Shown piece by piece: positions 44,249 to 52,980 of a DNA stretch of 64,000 nucleotides. Position 1 is the stretch's first letter, and each line of letters starts with the position of its first letter. This DNA is from Legionella rubrilucens (GTDB taxonomy: Bacteria > Pseudomonadota > Gammaproteobacteria > Legionellales > Legionellaceae), in NCBI RefSeq assembly GCF_001468125.1, contig NZ_LNYT01000022.1:208160-272159 (forward strand), written 5' to 3'. The position numbers and the translations under genes were made by a program. Below the pieces are notes generated by a model. It was given only the letters and a program-made list of their open reading frames with translations. It was not told where the DNA came from and searched no databases.

Positions 44249-44593
44249 ATGACAAGCTTGATAGTAAACGCCAATGATGTCATTGGCGCTGAAGTACGGA
44301 ACCTTCAGGACGAAGACCTTGGTAAAATTGAAGCCCTGATGATTGATAAACTGGACGGACATGTCGCCTATGTCGTATTGTCTTTTGGGGGCTTGTTTGG
44401 CATGGGTGACAAATTATTTGCCCTGCCCTGGTCCACTTTTTCCTATGATAAGGAAAATGAGTGTTACATCATCAACATCAGTAAAGAGAGACTTAAAAAC
44501 TCTCCGGGCTTTGATAAAGATCATTGGCCTGATATGTCCAGTCCCAACTGGAGTACGACAATCCATAATTATTATGGAACTACTCAGCAATAA
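44249..44593 (+). CDS. PRC-barrel domain protein
   Basis: 114 aa with one PRC-barrel fold: D-V-I-GAEV-x-NLQDEDLGKIEALMID, then VAYVVLSFGGLFGMGDKLFALPWSTF. No signal peptide. PRC-barrel proteins of this kind often occur in stress loci with BON-domain proteins. AAGGAG precedes the ATG. A long hairpin terminator follows the stop. Confidence 0.88.
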   Translation: MTSLIVNANDVIGAEVRNLQDEDLGKIEALMIDKLDGHVAYVVLSFGGLFGMGDKLFALPWSTFSYDKENECYIINISKERLKNSPGFDKDHWPDMSSPNWSTTIHNYYGTTQQ

Positions 44594-44602
44594 CAAAAAA
44601 GC

Positions 44603-44637
44603 AAACACCAAAGATGCACTGGCATCTTTGGTGTTTT
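44603..44637 (+). terminator. terminator after the PRC-barrel gene
   Basis: 15-bp perfect stem AAACACCAAAGATGC / GCATCTTTGGTGTTT with a 4-base loop, then T-A-TA. It separates the PRC-barrel gene from the small membrane peptide but may leak. Confidence 0.7.
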
Positions 44638-44652
44638 ATAAGGAGAAAAAAA

Positions 44653-44736
44653 ATGCTTAAATATCTGATTGCCTGGTTATTAGGCGTACCATTGAGTGTA
44701 TTAGTGTTGATTTGGTTAGTATCTCGCGTCTTTTAA
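44653..44736 (+). CDS. 27-residue membrane peptide
   Basis: ATG with AAGGAG 8 bases upstream encodes a single hydrophobic helix (MLKYLIAWLLGVPLSVLVLI...) with charged ends, stopping at TAA 44734-44736. The strong ribosome site and clean transmembrane composition suggest a real small protein. Family unknown; its place between two stress-type membrane genes suggests an envelope role. Confidence 0.6.
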   Translation: MLKYLIAWLLGVPLSVLVLIWLVSRVF

Positions 44737-44769
44737 TTTAAACAGGACTTATAGACAAGGAAAGCTATC

Positions 44770-45417
44770 ATGATTGAACAAACCATCCCTGTGCAAGAGG
44801 TTCATGAGGAACACTGCACGATACACCATCATCATTTCAAGCGTATTTCCTGGACAGCAATCTTTGTCGGTGCGCTGATTGGAGTAGGACTCGGATTTTT
44901 ACTGACCCTGTTTAGTATGGCCATTGGTCTTAGTTTATTCACTTTGAGCAGCAATGGCGCTATCGTTTTGGCAATTGGTGGATTTTTGGGGGTAGTGATT
45001 GGCTTAATCGCCTCCATGCTGACCGCCGGTTATGCCGCAGGCTATCTTGGCCGTCTTTACTGCCCAAAAAGAAATCTTGGCATTGTCTATGGTTTTACAA
45101 CCTGGACGGTGGCTTTGTTGTTAAGTGCCGTAGCCATTGGCCACATCAGCCAATACGTCGCCAATTATCCGACGGCCATTCCTCATTCGGTTAAACAAAT
45201 GATTCCGGTAGTCACAGCCAACACGGAAGCGGTCAACCCGAGCGCCTCAGCGCCTGAGGGCCAAAAGCAAGCCGCTGCTGATAATACCCTACGAATTGAT
45301 ACAAGCCCCTCCAACCTGGCCTGGAATGGTTTTGTCATTTTCGTGCTGTTCTTTATCGGTGCCTTATCCACCTGCTTTGGTGCGTGCTGGGGCATGACCT
45401 GTAAGCGTATCGATTAA
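44770..45417 (+). CDS. hypothetical four-helix membrane protein
   Basis: 215 aa. His-rich soluble N-terminus (CTIHHHHFKR), then four hydrophobic segments: about 29-55, 60-90, 103-125 and 183-207; a loop with Ala/Pro/Gln before the last. Gly-x3-Gly patterns within helices suggest tight packing. AAGGA precedes the ATG. Last gene of the envelope set begun at 43589; a GC-rich hairpin follows. Confidence 0.65.
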   Translation: MIEQTIPVQEVHEEHCTIHHHHFKRISWTAIFVGALIGVGLGFLLTLFSMAIGLSLFTLSSNGAIVLAIGGFLGVVIGLIASMLTAGYAAGYLGRLYCPKRNLGIVYGFTTWTVALLLSAVAIGHISQYVANYPTAIPHSVKQMIPVVTANTEAVNPSASAPEGQKQAAADNTLRIDTSPSNLAWNGFVIFVLFFIGALSTCFGACWGMTCKRID

Positions 45418-45425
45418 TCATCGGC

Positions 45426-45448
45426 AAGGGGAGTATACGGCTCCCCTT
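45426..45448 (+). terminator. terminator after the membrane protein gene
   Basis: AAGGGGAG-tatacgg-CTCCCCTT, perfect 8-bp GC-rich stem, 9 bases after the stop, then a CCCTCCTGT tail. It lies between convergent genes. Confidence 0.6.
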
Positions 45449-45496
45449 CCCTCCTGTATCCTGGTCACACCTCACAACGCACCTGATGAAAGCCGG

Positions 45497-46621
45497 TTAC
45501 ATCAGAGGCTCAGCCCAACGCTGACATTGTGCGGCCACCACTTGCGGATAAGTTCCTTTTTCCTTGTAAATGTCTCTTAAATACTGGGCATCGCTTTGAT
45601 TTGTCTTTACCCCGTCAAGCAAACGCTCAATGCCTTCCCGCGTGTTTAATTCATCCGCTACATCCTGGATGTTTTCCCAGGTTTGCAGAATATCGTCATG
45701 GATGGCTATTTTAGTTTGGGAATCAGGATGAATGAATTCACCTTCATAACCGTAGCGGCTGGCCTGAAAACGGTTGTAGTTATAGAGGTAATAAAGATCG
45801 TGGGAAATAGTAACGGGCTTCTCACGCAACAGATAAAGCACCAGCGCCTGGACATAAGCCGTGATATCCACTGCCTTTTTCATGCTGAGCGGGGTATCGC
45901 ACACACGGATTTCCACCGTGCCAAACTCGGGTTTTGGCCTCACATCCCAGTAAAAATCCTTCATGCTTTTAATTACACCCAGGCGTCGCAACGTGTAAAA
46001 ATAGTCTGAAAACTCTTCCCAGGTGAGGAAATAGGGAATAACACCGCTCATGGGAAAATTGGTAAATATAGTCGAGCGGGACGAATAATACCCTGTGTCT
46101 ACCCCCTGATAGAAAGGGGAGCAGGCGCTTAAAGCGATAAACTGGGGCACATAACGGCCTAACGCATGCGTGAGGTAAAGCGCATCCCTGGCACTGGCAC
46201 AGCCCACATGGATGTGCTGCCCAAAAACCGTGGAACGCTTGGACAGGTATCGGTATTTCTGCGATAAATTTTTATAGCGTAAGGTTGGGAATATTTTTTG
46301 CAGATTCCATCGTTGAAAAGGGTGAACTCCGCCCCCGCAGAATCGAATGGCTAATGCCTCTGCCTTGTGCATTAAAAAATCATGGATTGCCTCAAATTCC
46401 CGGAGCAACTCCGCAGGAGAATGATGCACAGACGAATTGATTTCAATCATGCTCTGGGTAATTTCAGGAATGATTTGCCTGCTGAAATCACTTTCACGGA
46501 GGCTGCGGATAAGATCCTTTGCCCGTGGAACCAGGGTATAGGTCTGTGGTGAAACAATTTGAAATTCAAGCTCCACGCCGATAGAGCCCACCAGGGACTT
46601 TTTAAATGGTACTCGCCTCAT
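45497..46621 (-). CDS. YbdK-type carboxylate-amine ligase (GCS2 family)
   Basis: 374 aa ATP-dependent ligase of the glutamate-cysteine ligase type 2 family; YbdK has weak gamma-glutamylcysteine synthetase activity. N-terminal SIGVELEFQIV, EITQSMIEINSS, FGQHIHVGC (metal-site region, near 143) and TVEIRVCDTP (near 232) are the family landmarks. AAGGA precedes the ATG. True substrate not known. Confidence 0.88.
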   Translation of the reverse strand: MRRVPFKKSLVGSIGVELEFQIVSPQTYTLVPRAKDLIRSLRESDFSRQIIPEITQSMIEINSSVHHSPAELLREFEAIHDFLMHKAEALAIRFCGGGVHPFQRWNLQKIFPTLRYKNLSQKYRYLSKRSTVFGQHIHVGCASARDALYLTHALGRYVPQFIALSACSPFYQGVDTGYYSSRSTIFTNFPMSGVIPYFLTWEEFSDYFYTLRRLGVIKSMKDFYWDVRPKPEFGTVEIRVCDTPLSMKKAVDITAYVQALVLYLLREKPVTISHDLYYLYNYNRFQASRYGYEGEFIHPDSQTKIAIHDDILQTWENIQDVADELNTREGIERLLDGVKTNQSDAQYLRDIYKEKGTYPQVVAAQCQRWAEPLM

Positions 46622-46797
46622 GGTTGTTCCTTCAATCCACTGGGTAGTCTATTAATTATAAATCAACTCTTTATTGGCGGGACATTCATGGAAAGACTTT
46701 CACTGTGTAATCATAAACATTATACTAAAAAAAACCCACGTCTAGCCTTCAGTTGACAAAACATCAATAAAGGGAAAATCAGAATAAGGATTATTTT

Positions 46798-48174
46798 ATG
46801 TATAAGAAAAAGCAAGGTCTGGCTTTCGCACTGCTGAGCGCCCTTTCTTTGACGATTCAGGCCGATCCGCCCACCAGTTACATGCCGGTTATTATGAAAG
46901 AAGACTTCCAAAGCGTGGTCAAGCGCATGGAATCCCAAAAAGAATCCCTGGCCAAACAACACAACGAGTTATTGAATCAACGGTATGATTTAAGCAATAA
47001 ACCCTCCAAAAACGCGACCATGACCGGCGGCAAACCGGTACAGGAAGGGGTGCGGGTTAAATTGCCAGCCGGCGTCACCTGGGAATCCCTGTCAAAAATG
47101 ACCCCTGAGGAAATCAAGGAAAAAGGCGTGTTCCCCAAAGGCTTTTTACCCCTGCCCCATCCGCATCATGCCGAGGGGGGCATGCTGTTTCCTCATTTTG
47201 TTATCGATGAGATTAAACGTCAGGAACAACGGGATCTGACCCGTTTTGATCTGGATTTTGATATTCCTGATCATTTTCTGCCGCCGTTTCCCCCCGCGAT
47301 CTTTCTAACCACACGTCCGGATTTAGGGGATGTATCCAAAGGTCAGCTGGTCACTATCAATAATTATTTTGACTTGTTTAACGGCCTGTTAAACCCCAAA
47401 CAACTGGAGGGCTTGCGCCTGCTGGTCACTCCTTTCCCGCAGCAGCAATTTAACCAGACCGATGATCGCCGCACCCTTCAGCCAAGCCGCGGCGTTGCCT
47501 GTCTTGATTGCCATGCAAACGGACATACCAACAAAGCCACCCATCTGGTGGGCGATATCCGTCCCCAGGAATTCAGGCATCGTATCAATACCCCCAGTTT
47601 AAGGGGAGTGAATATCCAGCGCCTCTTTGGCTCTCAGCGTGCCTTAAAAACCATTGAGGATTTTACGGAATTCGAACAACGCGCCGCTTACTTCGATGGT
47701 GATCCGGTCATTGCCACGAAAAAAGGGGTGAATATTCTCGAACGGGGCAGCCAGGTTCACTTTATGGCGGAATTTCAGGCGCTGCTGGATTTTCCACCCG
47801 CCCCCAAATTACGATGGGACGGCAAACTCGATCCTAAAAAAGCCACTGAAGCGGAATTACGCGGACAGGCCTTATTCTTTGGCAAAGCCCAATGCGCTAC
47901 CTGCCATACGCCGCCCTATTACACGGACAATACCATGCACAACCTCCAGACCGAGCGTTTTTTCAAGCCCGAACTGGTCAATGGGTTAATGGAAAGTGCT
48001 GACGGTCCGATTAAAACTTTCCCACTCCGAGGCATTAAAGACAGCCCGCCCTATCTGCATGATGGCCGCCTGTTGACGCTCGATGACACCGTTGAGTTTT
48101 TTAATCAGGTGCTGGAATTACAGCTTAACAGCCAGGAAAAACAGGATCTGGTTGCCTTCATGCTTACTCTGTAA
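46798..48174 (+). CDS. exported di-haem cytochrome c, peroxidase/MauG-like
   Basis: 458 aa with a signal peptide (to about 21, SLTIQA). Two CxxCH haem sites: CLDCHANG near 234 and CATCHTPPY near 365. The C-terminal PLRGIKDSPPYLHDGRLLTLDDTVEFFN matches bacterial cytochrome c peroxidases and MauG relatives. The first ~200 residues, before haem 1, are an extension not typical of the short peroxidases. Located in the periplasm. A strong terminator follows. Confidence 0.85.
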   Translation: MYKKKQGLAFALLSALSLTIQADPPTSYMPVIMKEDFQSVVKRMESQKESLAKQHNELLNQRYDLSNKPSKNATMTGGKPVQEGVRVKLPAGVTWESLSKMTPEEIKEKGVFPKGFLPLPHPHHAEGGMLFPHFVIDEIKRQEQRDLTRFDLDFDIPDHFLPPFPPAIFLTTRPDLGDVSKGQLVTINNYFDLFNGLLNPKQLEGLRLLVTPFPQQQFNQTDDRRTLQPSRGVACLDCHANGHTNKATHLVGDIRPQEFRHRINTPSLRGVNIQRLFGSQRALKTIEDFTEFEQRAAYFDGDPVIATKKGVNILERGSQVHFMAEFQALLDFPPAPKLRWDGKLDPKKATEAELRGQALFFGKAQCATCHTPPYYTDNTMHNLQTERFFKPELVNGLMESADGPIKTFPLRGIKDSPPYLHDGRLLTLDDTVEFFNQVLELQLNSQEKQDLVAFMLTL

Positions 48175-48180
48175 CCGTGT

Positions 48181-48213
48181 AATCCGCTCTGCATTCAGAG
48201 CGGATTTTATTTT
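48181..48213 (+). terminator. terminator after the di-haem cytochrome gene
   Basis: AATCCGCTCTG-catt-CAGAGCGGATT, perfect 11-bp stem, followed by TTATTTT. Confidence 0.85.
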
Positions 48214-49187
48214 GCAGCGAGCAAGGCCAGAACCGCATCAAAAACCGCGTCCACTGAAATGGCCTGCAAACCGAGTTTCGGGTTGATCGTGTCTTCGGCG
48301 CGCAGCACTTTACACTTTTCTTCAGGCATATAAGGACCGCAGTCGCCCGGGTGAAGCTCGGAAAATAAAGCCACCAATGGGGTGTTCAATGCCGCGGCAA
48401 GATGCATGACGCCGGTATTGGCTACCACGAGAACATTTAAACGATGAAGAAAACACAGGTACCGTTGGAAATCAGGCTCCGTCGGCAATAACACCGCGCA
48501 GCCCTGACTGGCTTTTTGTATTTGCAATCCCAATGCTCGTTCTTCGGGGAGCAAGTCCATCACCACCTTGATATCCATCCCCCTGTTTTTTCCATACTCA
48601 GCGAGCATCAAAGCCAGTTTGGCAAAGTGTTGCCAGGGCCATAAGCGATGAATGCTCTCCTTCCCCTTACCCCACTTATTAAATCCGCTGTAGGTCGGGT
48701 GCAGTCCAATCAAAACCGTACTGGACGTGATGCCTTGAGCCTGCAAAAAAGCATTAAGCGACAAGGCTTTTTGAGTATTGAAGGTCAGGTAATGGTGCTG
48801 GTAATTCGTTTCAGGCGAGGGCGTAACCAGTGTCAAACAACGCCAGGCATAATGTTGCAGTTGCGGGCTGGGCTCTATTATTTTAGCCTGCGCGGGCAGC
48901 CAGGAAATCGTGCGTTTTTTCCTTTCAAAACAATAAACCAAATCAAACGGCTGTTGGCGAATAAATCGCCTGACTTTGTAGAGTTCCCACCACCGATAAA
49001 GAAAATGATTGTTGTATTCGGCCATTGTTTCAGGATTCAGTCCAAAGGCTTTCAGAAGGCGAATACCATCTGAACTGGTAATGACATGAATCCTTGCTTG
49101 AGGATACAGACGCTGGATTTCTTTCACCGCGGGCAGGATCATCACCATATCACCCAGACGGCCAATTCTTACAAGTAAAATATTCAT
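48207..49187 (-). CDS. glycosyltransferase family 9 (LPS heptosyltransferase-like)
   Basis: 326 aa. N-terminal ILLVRIGRLGDMVMILPAV, IGLHPTYSG-x-x-K-W and the C-terminal VVANTGVMHLAAALNTPLVALFSELHPG are GT9 hallmarks (WaaC/WaaF/WaaQ). It probably transfers heptose or a related sugar to the LPS inner core at the inner membrane. The exact acceptor cannot be read from sequence. Its last codons overlap the terminator of the convergent cytochrome gene. Confidence 0.88.
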   Translation of the reverse strand: MNILLVRIGRLGDMVMILPAVKEIQRLYPQARIHVITSSDGIRLLKAFGLNPETMAEYNNHFLYRWWELYKVRRFIRQQPFDLVYCFERKKRTISWLPAQAKIIEPSPQLQHYAWRCLTLVTPSPETNYQHHYLTFNTQKALSLNAFLQAQGITSSTVLIGLHPTYSGFNKWGKGKESIHRLWPWQHFAKLALMLAEYGKNRGMDIKVVMDLLPEERALGLQIQKASQGCAVLLPTEPDFQRYLCFLHRLNVLVVANTGVMHLAAALNTPLVALFSELHPGDCGPYMPEEKCKVLRAEDTINPKLGLQAISVDAVFDAVLALLAAK

Positions 49188-49358
49188 ACAATCCGTTACA
49201 ATGCCGTGTTAGTTAACGCACGCTCAATAAAAACAGGTCAGTATAACTCATCCAGGAAAGAGCCGTTAGTTTTTATCCCTCTGATAACAATCACTGGATA
49301 ATTCTTTTTCTTGCACTATCCTTAAAGATACCGGATTAGAAAAGAAAGGAAGCGTACC

Positions 49359-49514
49359 ATGAAAGACACGGAAGCCCATCAAAAAGCGAACAAAGTAACC
49401 GAAGAAGCCTCTCTGGTTTTGACTCAGCATGAGCTTGAAGAATTTTTAAAAACACTCATTAACAGAGACGTGGATTTATACGAAGAATTTGACGTTGTCC
49501 GCTCCATTAATTAA
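49359..49514 (+). CDS. 51-residue acidic protein
   Basis: ATG with AAAGGA about 9 bases upstream; 51 residues, Glu/Asp-rich and probably helical (LTQHELEEFLKTLINRDVDLYEEF). No family recognised. A 9-bp hairpin follows at 49538. Convergent with the HEPN-like gene. Confidence 0.55.
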   Translation: MKDTEAHQKANKVTEEASLVLTQHELEEFLKTLINRDVDLYEEFDVVRSIN

Positions 49515-49537
49515 ACGGCTTTTGCTCACACACCGGT

Positions 49538-49563
49538 TAACCTTGAGCAGTCATTCAAGGTTA
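49538..49563 (+). terminator. terminator-like hairpin after the 51-residue gene
   Basis: TAACCTTGA-gcagtcat-TCAAGGTTA, 9-bp perfect stem, then GTCCAGGTTGTTTTA. Confidence 0.55.
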
Positions 49564-49581
49564 GTCCAGGTTGTTTTACTG

Positions 49582-50025
49582 TCAGGCCTGATAATCGTAT
49601 TGCAATTCCAGCGGCATTAATTCATGCAATCGCTGAAAAAGCCGCAGAATGTCAATGCAAAAAACATGCTGTTGCTGGCGACTTTCCCACAATTCATAAT
49701 CAATTCCTTTGCGAAAGGCCACCTGACGCGACAGTTTTTTCATGAGTTGAATGTCCTGACTGGAAAAACCAAGATCAATGTTTAACTCCACCAGTTCCTG
49801 TAAATTTTTATGTTGTTTAACCGGGCGGTGATCATGCAGCAGGAAGGCTTTAAACATCATCTCAAACGCGGTATACATCAAGGATGAAATGGGCGCTAAC
49901 GCATCGCTGACGCCGTACCGGGCAATATTGACTTCCGCGTCGTTCTGCAGCAAATGCTGCGCGCAATAGGCATGCTGGCTTGCAATTTTAAGCATCTCAA
50001 TAGGCGAGTAATAATGTTTGTCCAT
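49582..50025 (-). CDS. hypothetical protein, possibly HEPN-like helical fold
   Basis: 147 aa from ATG 50025 (AGGAAT upstream). All-helical; SSLMYTAFEMMFKAFLLHD followed by KQHKNLQELVEL resembles the core of HEPN-type proteins (small/aromatic helix then KH-x-L-x-EL). The Rx4-6H nuclease motif of active HEPN RNases is not present. No signal peptide. Confidence 0.55.
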   Translation of the reverse strand: MDKHYYSPIEMLKIASQHAYCAQHLLQNDAEVNIARYGVSDALAPISSLMYTAFEMMFKAFLLHDHRPVKQHKNLQELVELNIDLGFSSQDIQLMKKLSRQVAFRKGIDYELWESRQQQHVFCIDILRLFQRLHELMPLELQYDYQA

Positions 50026-50130
50026 GGCATTCCTCATTACGTTGTGTGCCTTAAGCGGAGCAATCATGCATCATGATAATGGATGTGTATAATACTCTCA
50101 ATTAATGGTTGTCTTATTTCATTGTAACCC

Positions 50131-51114
50131 ATGCAATCTTTTTTCAACACACCACTGACTATCGGGACACTGTCTTTAGCCAACCGTCTGATTCAGGGCC
50201 CCCTGGCTGGATTCAGCTGCGCGGCGTTCAGACGCTTGTTCTATCGTTTTGTACCGCCGGCTTACTCGGTCAGCGAAATGATGTCCGCTCACGATGTAGT
50301 CTATAAACATCATTTTAGCAGCCGCTACCTCTTCCGTGCACCGGAAGAGACTCGTTTATGTTATCAACTTGCCGGCAACGATCCGGCCCTGATGGCTGAA
50401 GCGGCGGCTAAACTGACGGCTTTTGCCCCCGACTTACTGGACATTAATTGCGGTTGTCCTAAAGCCAAGATTCGCAAAAAAGGAGCTGGCAGCGCCCTGC
50501 TGCAACAACCCGATACGCTAGGAGCCATTGTTCGCGCCGTGAAAGACGCGAGTCCCTGTCCTTTAACCGTCAAAATCCGTATCCAGGGGAATGATCAGGA
50601 CGTCATGCTGGCAGAGCAACTTGCCGAAGCCGGCGCCGATGCTCTGATAGTGCATGGACGCCGCTGGGTGGATGATTATGATATTGCCTGTGATTTTAAA
50701 CAGATTGCACGCATTAAACGCCATATTGCCCTGCCGGTTATTGCCAATGGCGATATCCATGACCTGGCGAGCCTGGAAAGGGCACGACTTGAAACCGGTT
50801 GTGATGCGTTTATGATTTCCAGAGCTGGCACGGGCAAACCCTGGCTTTATCAGCAATTGCTGCAACAACCCACGCTAAGCCCAGGCACTGAACAATCAAG
50901 CGAATTATTTCTGTTGCATCTGACTTATTTAAGTGAACAGGAGAATGAGCATCAGGCGGTTTTACAAAGCAAATCCCTTGTCCGTTATTATTTTAAAAAC
51001 CGCCTCACAGCCTCTGAGCTGTCGTCTTTTTATGCCTTAACGAGCCTCGCCGCCATCAAAGACTACATGCGGCAGTGGTGTTTAAGTCAGGCTGCGGCCA
51101 CCGTCGACATTTAA
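50131..51114 (+). CDS. tRNA-dihydrouridine synthase family protein
   Basis: 327 aa FMN-dependent TIM barrel that reduces uridine in tRNA D-loops. Visible are RLIQGPLAGFS, the catalytic Cys in DINCGCPKAKIRKKGAGSALL (near 106), VKIRI, LIVHGR and VIANGDIHDLAS. Its N-terminal residues diverge from DusA/B/C, so the subclass is not clear. The 3' end overlaps the convergent SDR gene by about 33 bases. Confidence 0.88.
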   Translation: MQSFFNTPLTIGTLSLANRLIQGPLAGFSCAAFRRLFYRFVPPAYSVSEMMSAHDVVYKHHFSSRYLFRAPEETRLCYQLAGNDPALMAEAAAKLTAFAPDLLDINCGCPKAKIRKKGAGSALLQQPDTLGAIVRAVKDASPCPLTVKIRIQGNDQDVMLAEQLAEAGADALIVHGRRWVDDYDIACDFKQIARIKRHIALPVIANGDIHDLASLERARLETGCDAFMISRAGTGKPWLYQQLLQQPTLSPGTEQSSELFLLHLTYLSEQENEHQAVLQSKSLVRYYFKNRLTASELSSFYALTSLAAIKDYMRQWCLSQAAATVDI

Positions 51115-51825
51115 AATCTGGCCCGTGATAAAGGCATTATCCGCCAAAGCCAACACCGCCTGAGCAATGTAATCCGGCTGTCCGTGGCTTTTTAAGGGTG
51201 TGCGGGCAATGATTTGTTCGCGGGCATTAAGACTTAAGCTGTTTTCATGCTCAGGCCAGGCAATGGCTCCCGGCGCTACCGCATTCACCCGCACAAGCGG
51301 AGCAAACTCACGTGCCAGCGCTCGGGTTTGCATGGCTAAAGCCGCTTTGGACTGGCAATACAGGGCATAGCCTTTCAAAGGCTTATCGGCATGGATGTCG
51401 GTAATATTGACGATGCTTCCCTTCTGTTGCTGTAACCAGGGGAAGGCAGACGTACTTAACGAAAAAGGGGCAAACACATTAACCTGAAATAAACGATTCT
51501 GATCATTCACATGCCATTGCTGAACATCGGTCCGGAAAAACACCGACGCGTTGTTCACTAACAAGTCAAGACGGCCTGCCCAGCGGGTCACCTCGTCGAT
51601 AATAACCTGCCCAGCATCGTCGCGTAACAGATCACATTGGATAACCCGGGCACTGTCGGCTTGCAAATTGTTCAATAATTTTGCTAAATTAGCAGCCTCG
51701 GTCGACGACTGATAGCAATGAATGGCCACTTTAAACCCTGCCTGATGAAGAAATTGAACGATAGCTGCCCCGATACGACGAGCAGCCCCGGTCACCAGGG
51801 CAACACGGCCTTCTTGTTTAGTCAT
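51082..51825 (-). CDS. short-chain dehydrogenase, pteridine/dihydromonapterin reductase-like
   Basis: 247 aa. Rossmann TGAARRIGAAI (TGxxxxIG with Arg, the NADPH-type signature of PTR1/FolM), NNAS, catalytic YCQSKAA (YxxxK) and NVDGG at the C-terminus. The combination TGAARRIG and a FYxxxD-like tract suggests reduction of dihydropterins. The pterin synthase-like gene at 52981 lies close by. Start is either ATG 51825 or TTG 51834 (GGGGA upstream). Confidence 0.8.
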   Translation of the reverse strand: MTKQEGRVALVTGAARRIGAAIVQFLHQAGFKVAIHCYQSSTEAANLAKLLNNLQADSARVIQCDLLRDDAGQVIIDEVTRWAGRLDLLVNNASVFFRTDVQQWHVNDQNRLFQVNVFAPFSLSTSAFPWLQQQKGSIVNITDIHADKPLKGYALYCQSKAALAMQTRALAREFAPLVRVNAVAPGAIAWPEHENSLSLNAREQIIARTPLKSHGQPDYIAQAVLALADNAFITGQILNVDGGRSLT

Positions 51826-51866
51826 TTGATTCAAGGTATTTTCCCCGTTTTTAATGGTATTTTCCT

Positions 51867-52979
51867 ATGAGCAATCCTACTTCGCTTCATCAACTTTTGC
51901 AGGAATGCGGTGAAATCCCCTTTGTGGAATTCATGCAACACGCCCTCTATGCACCAGGCAGCGGTTATTACAGCGCCGGATTGCAGAAGTTTGGTGCAGA
52001 AGGTGATTTTATCACAGCTCCCGAATTAACCCCGCTTTTTGCACAAACACTGGCAATACAGTGCCAACAGATTCTTAAGGAGCTTAACCGCCCGGTTTTG
52101 TTTGAGTTTGGTGCAGGTTCAGGACGTCTTTGCGTGGATTTACTGAAGGCGCTGGATGCCCTGCAGTGCTTGCCAGAGCAATACCTGATTATGGAAGTCA
52201 GCGGCAATTTACGCCAACGTCAACACCAGTTGATTCAAAACGAAATCCCTCATCTTCAAACGCGCGTCCAATGGTTGGAGCGGTGGCCAGAGCAGGGCTT
52301 TGATGGCGTCATGATTGCCAATGAGGTACTGGACGCCATGCCCGTTCATCGCTTTCTGCAAACCGAACAGGGTCTGCTGGAGAGCTGGGTAGGCGTCGAT
52401 GAACAAGGCCAACTCATCGAGCGTTTTAAGCCCTGCGACAATTCCCGTCTGGTCAAATACCTGCAACAGACCGTACCCGACCTACCCTGCCCTTATCAAT
52501 CGGAAGTGAATTTATTCACCGCGGACTGGCTTAAGGAATGCAGCCGGATTTTACATCGGGGCGCCATGCTGCTGATTGATTATGGTTTCCCGCGCCATGA
52601 ATATTATCATCCGGATCGCAATCAGGGCACCTTAATGTGTCATTTTCGCCATCGCGCCCACAGTAACCCGCTCATTCATGTCGGCGAGCAGGATATCACC
52701 GCACACGTGGATTTCACCCAGGTGGCCGAAGCGGGCCATGAGGCGGGTTTTCATGTCGCCGGTTACACTAATCAAGCCTCTTTCTTGCTTGCTAACGGTT
52801 TGCTAAGCTTACTGGAGCGTATAGCCGATGGGCCGCAACGCATTCGGGCGCAACAAGCAGTGAAACAGTTAATTCAGCCCGGCGAAATGGGTGAACTTTT
52901 TAAGGTGATTGCCTTGACCAAAGGCATTGACTTTCCCCTGCAGGGTTTTCTACTTCATGATAAGCGAGTGAGTTTGTGA
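51867..52979 (+). CDS. MidA/NDUFAF7-type SAM-dependent methyltransferase
   Basis: 370 aa. IPFVEFMQHALYAPGSGYY, LFEFGAGSGRLCVDLL (SAM motif I, near 78), VMIANEVLDAMPVHRF and LIDYGFPRHEYYHP are signatures of the DUF185/MidA family. The human member NDUFAF7 methylates an arginine of complex I subunit NDUFS2; the bacterial role is inferred. The gene is 1 base from the next one. Confidence 0.9.
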   Translation: MSNPTSLHQLLQECGEIPFVEFMQHALYAPGSGYYSAGLQKFGAEGDFITAPELTPLFAQTLAIQCQQILKELNRPVLFEFGAGSGRLCVDLLKALDALQCLPEQYLIMEVSGNLRQRQHQLIQNEIPHLQTRVQWLERWPEQGFDGVMIANEVLDAMPVHRFLQTEQGLLESWVGVDEQGQLIERFKPCDNSRLVKYLQQTVPDLPCPYQSEVNLFTADWLKECSRILHRGAMLLIDYGFPRHEYYHPDRNQGTLMCHFRHRAHSNPLIHVGEQDITAHVDFTQVAEAGHEAGFHVAGYTNQASFLLANGLLSLLERIADGPQRIRAQQAVKQLIQPGEMGELFKVIALTKGIDFPLQGFLLHDKRVSL

Positions 52980-52980
52980 T

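Noticed and set aside
49359-50025. Toxin-antitoxin pair made of the 51-residue acidic protein and the HEPN-like protein
   Set aside because: The genes are convergent with a hairpin between them, not one operon, and the HEPN nuclease motif is missing.
51082-51114. Frameshift or fusion between Dus and the SDR
   Set aside because: Both reading frames end normally; this is a plain tail-to-tail overlap of about 33 bases.
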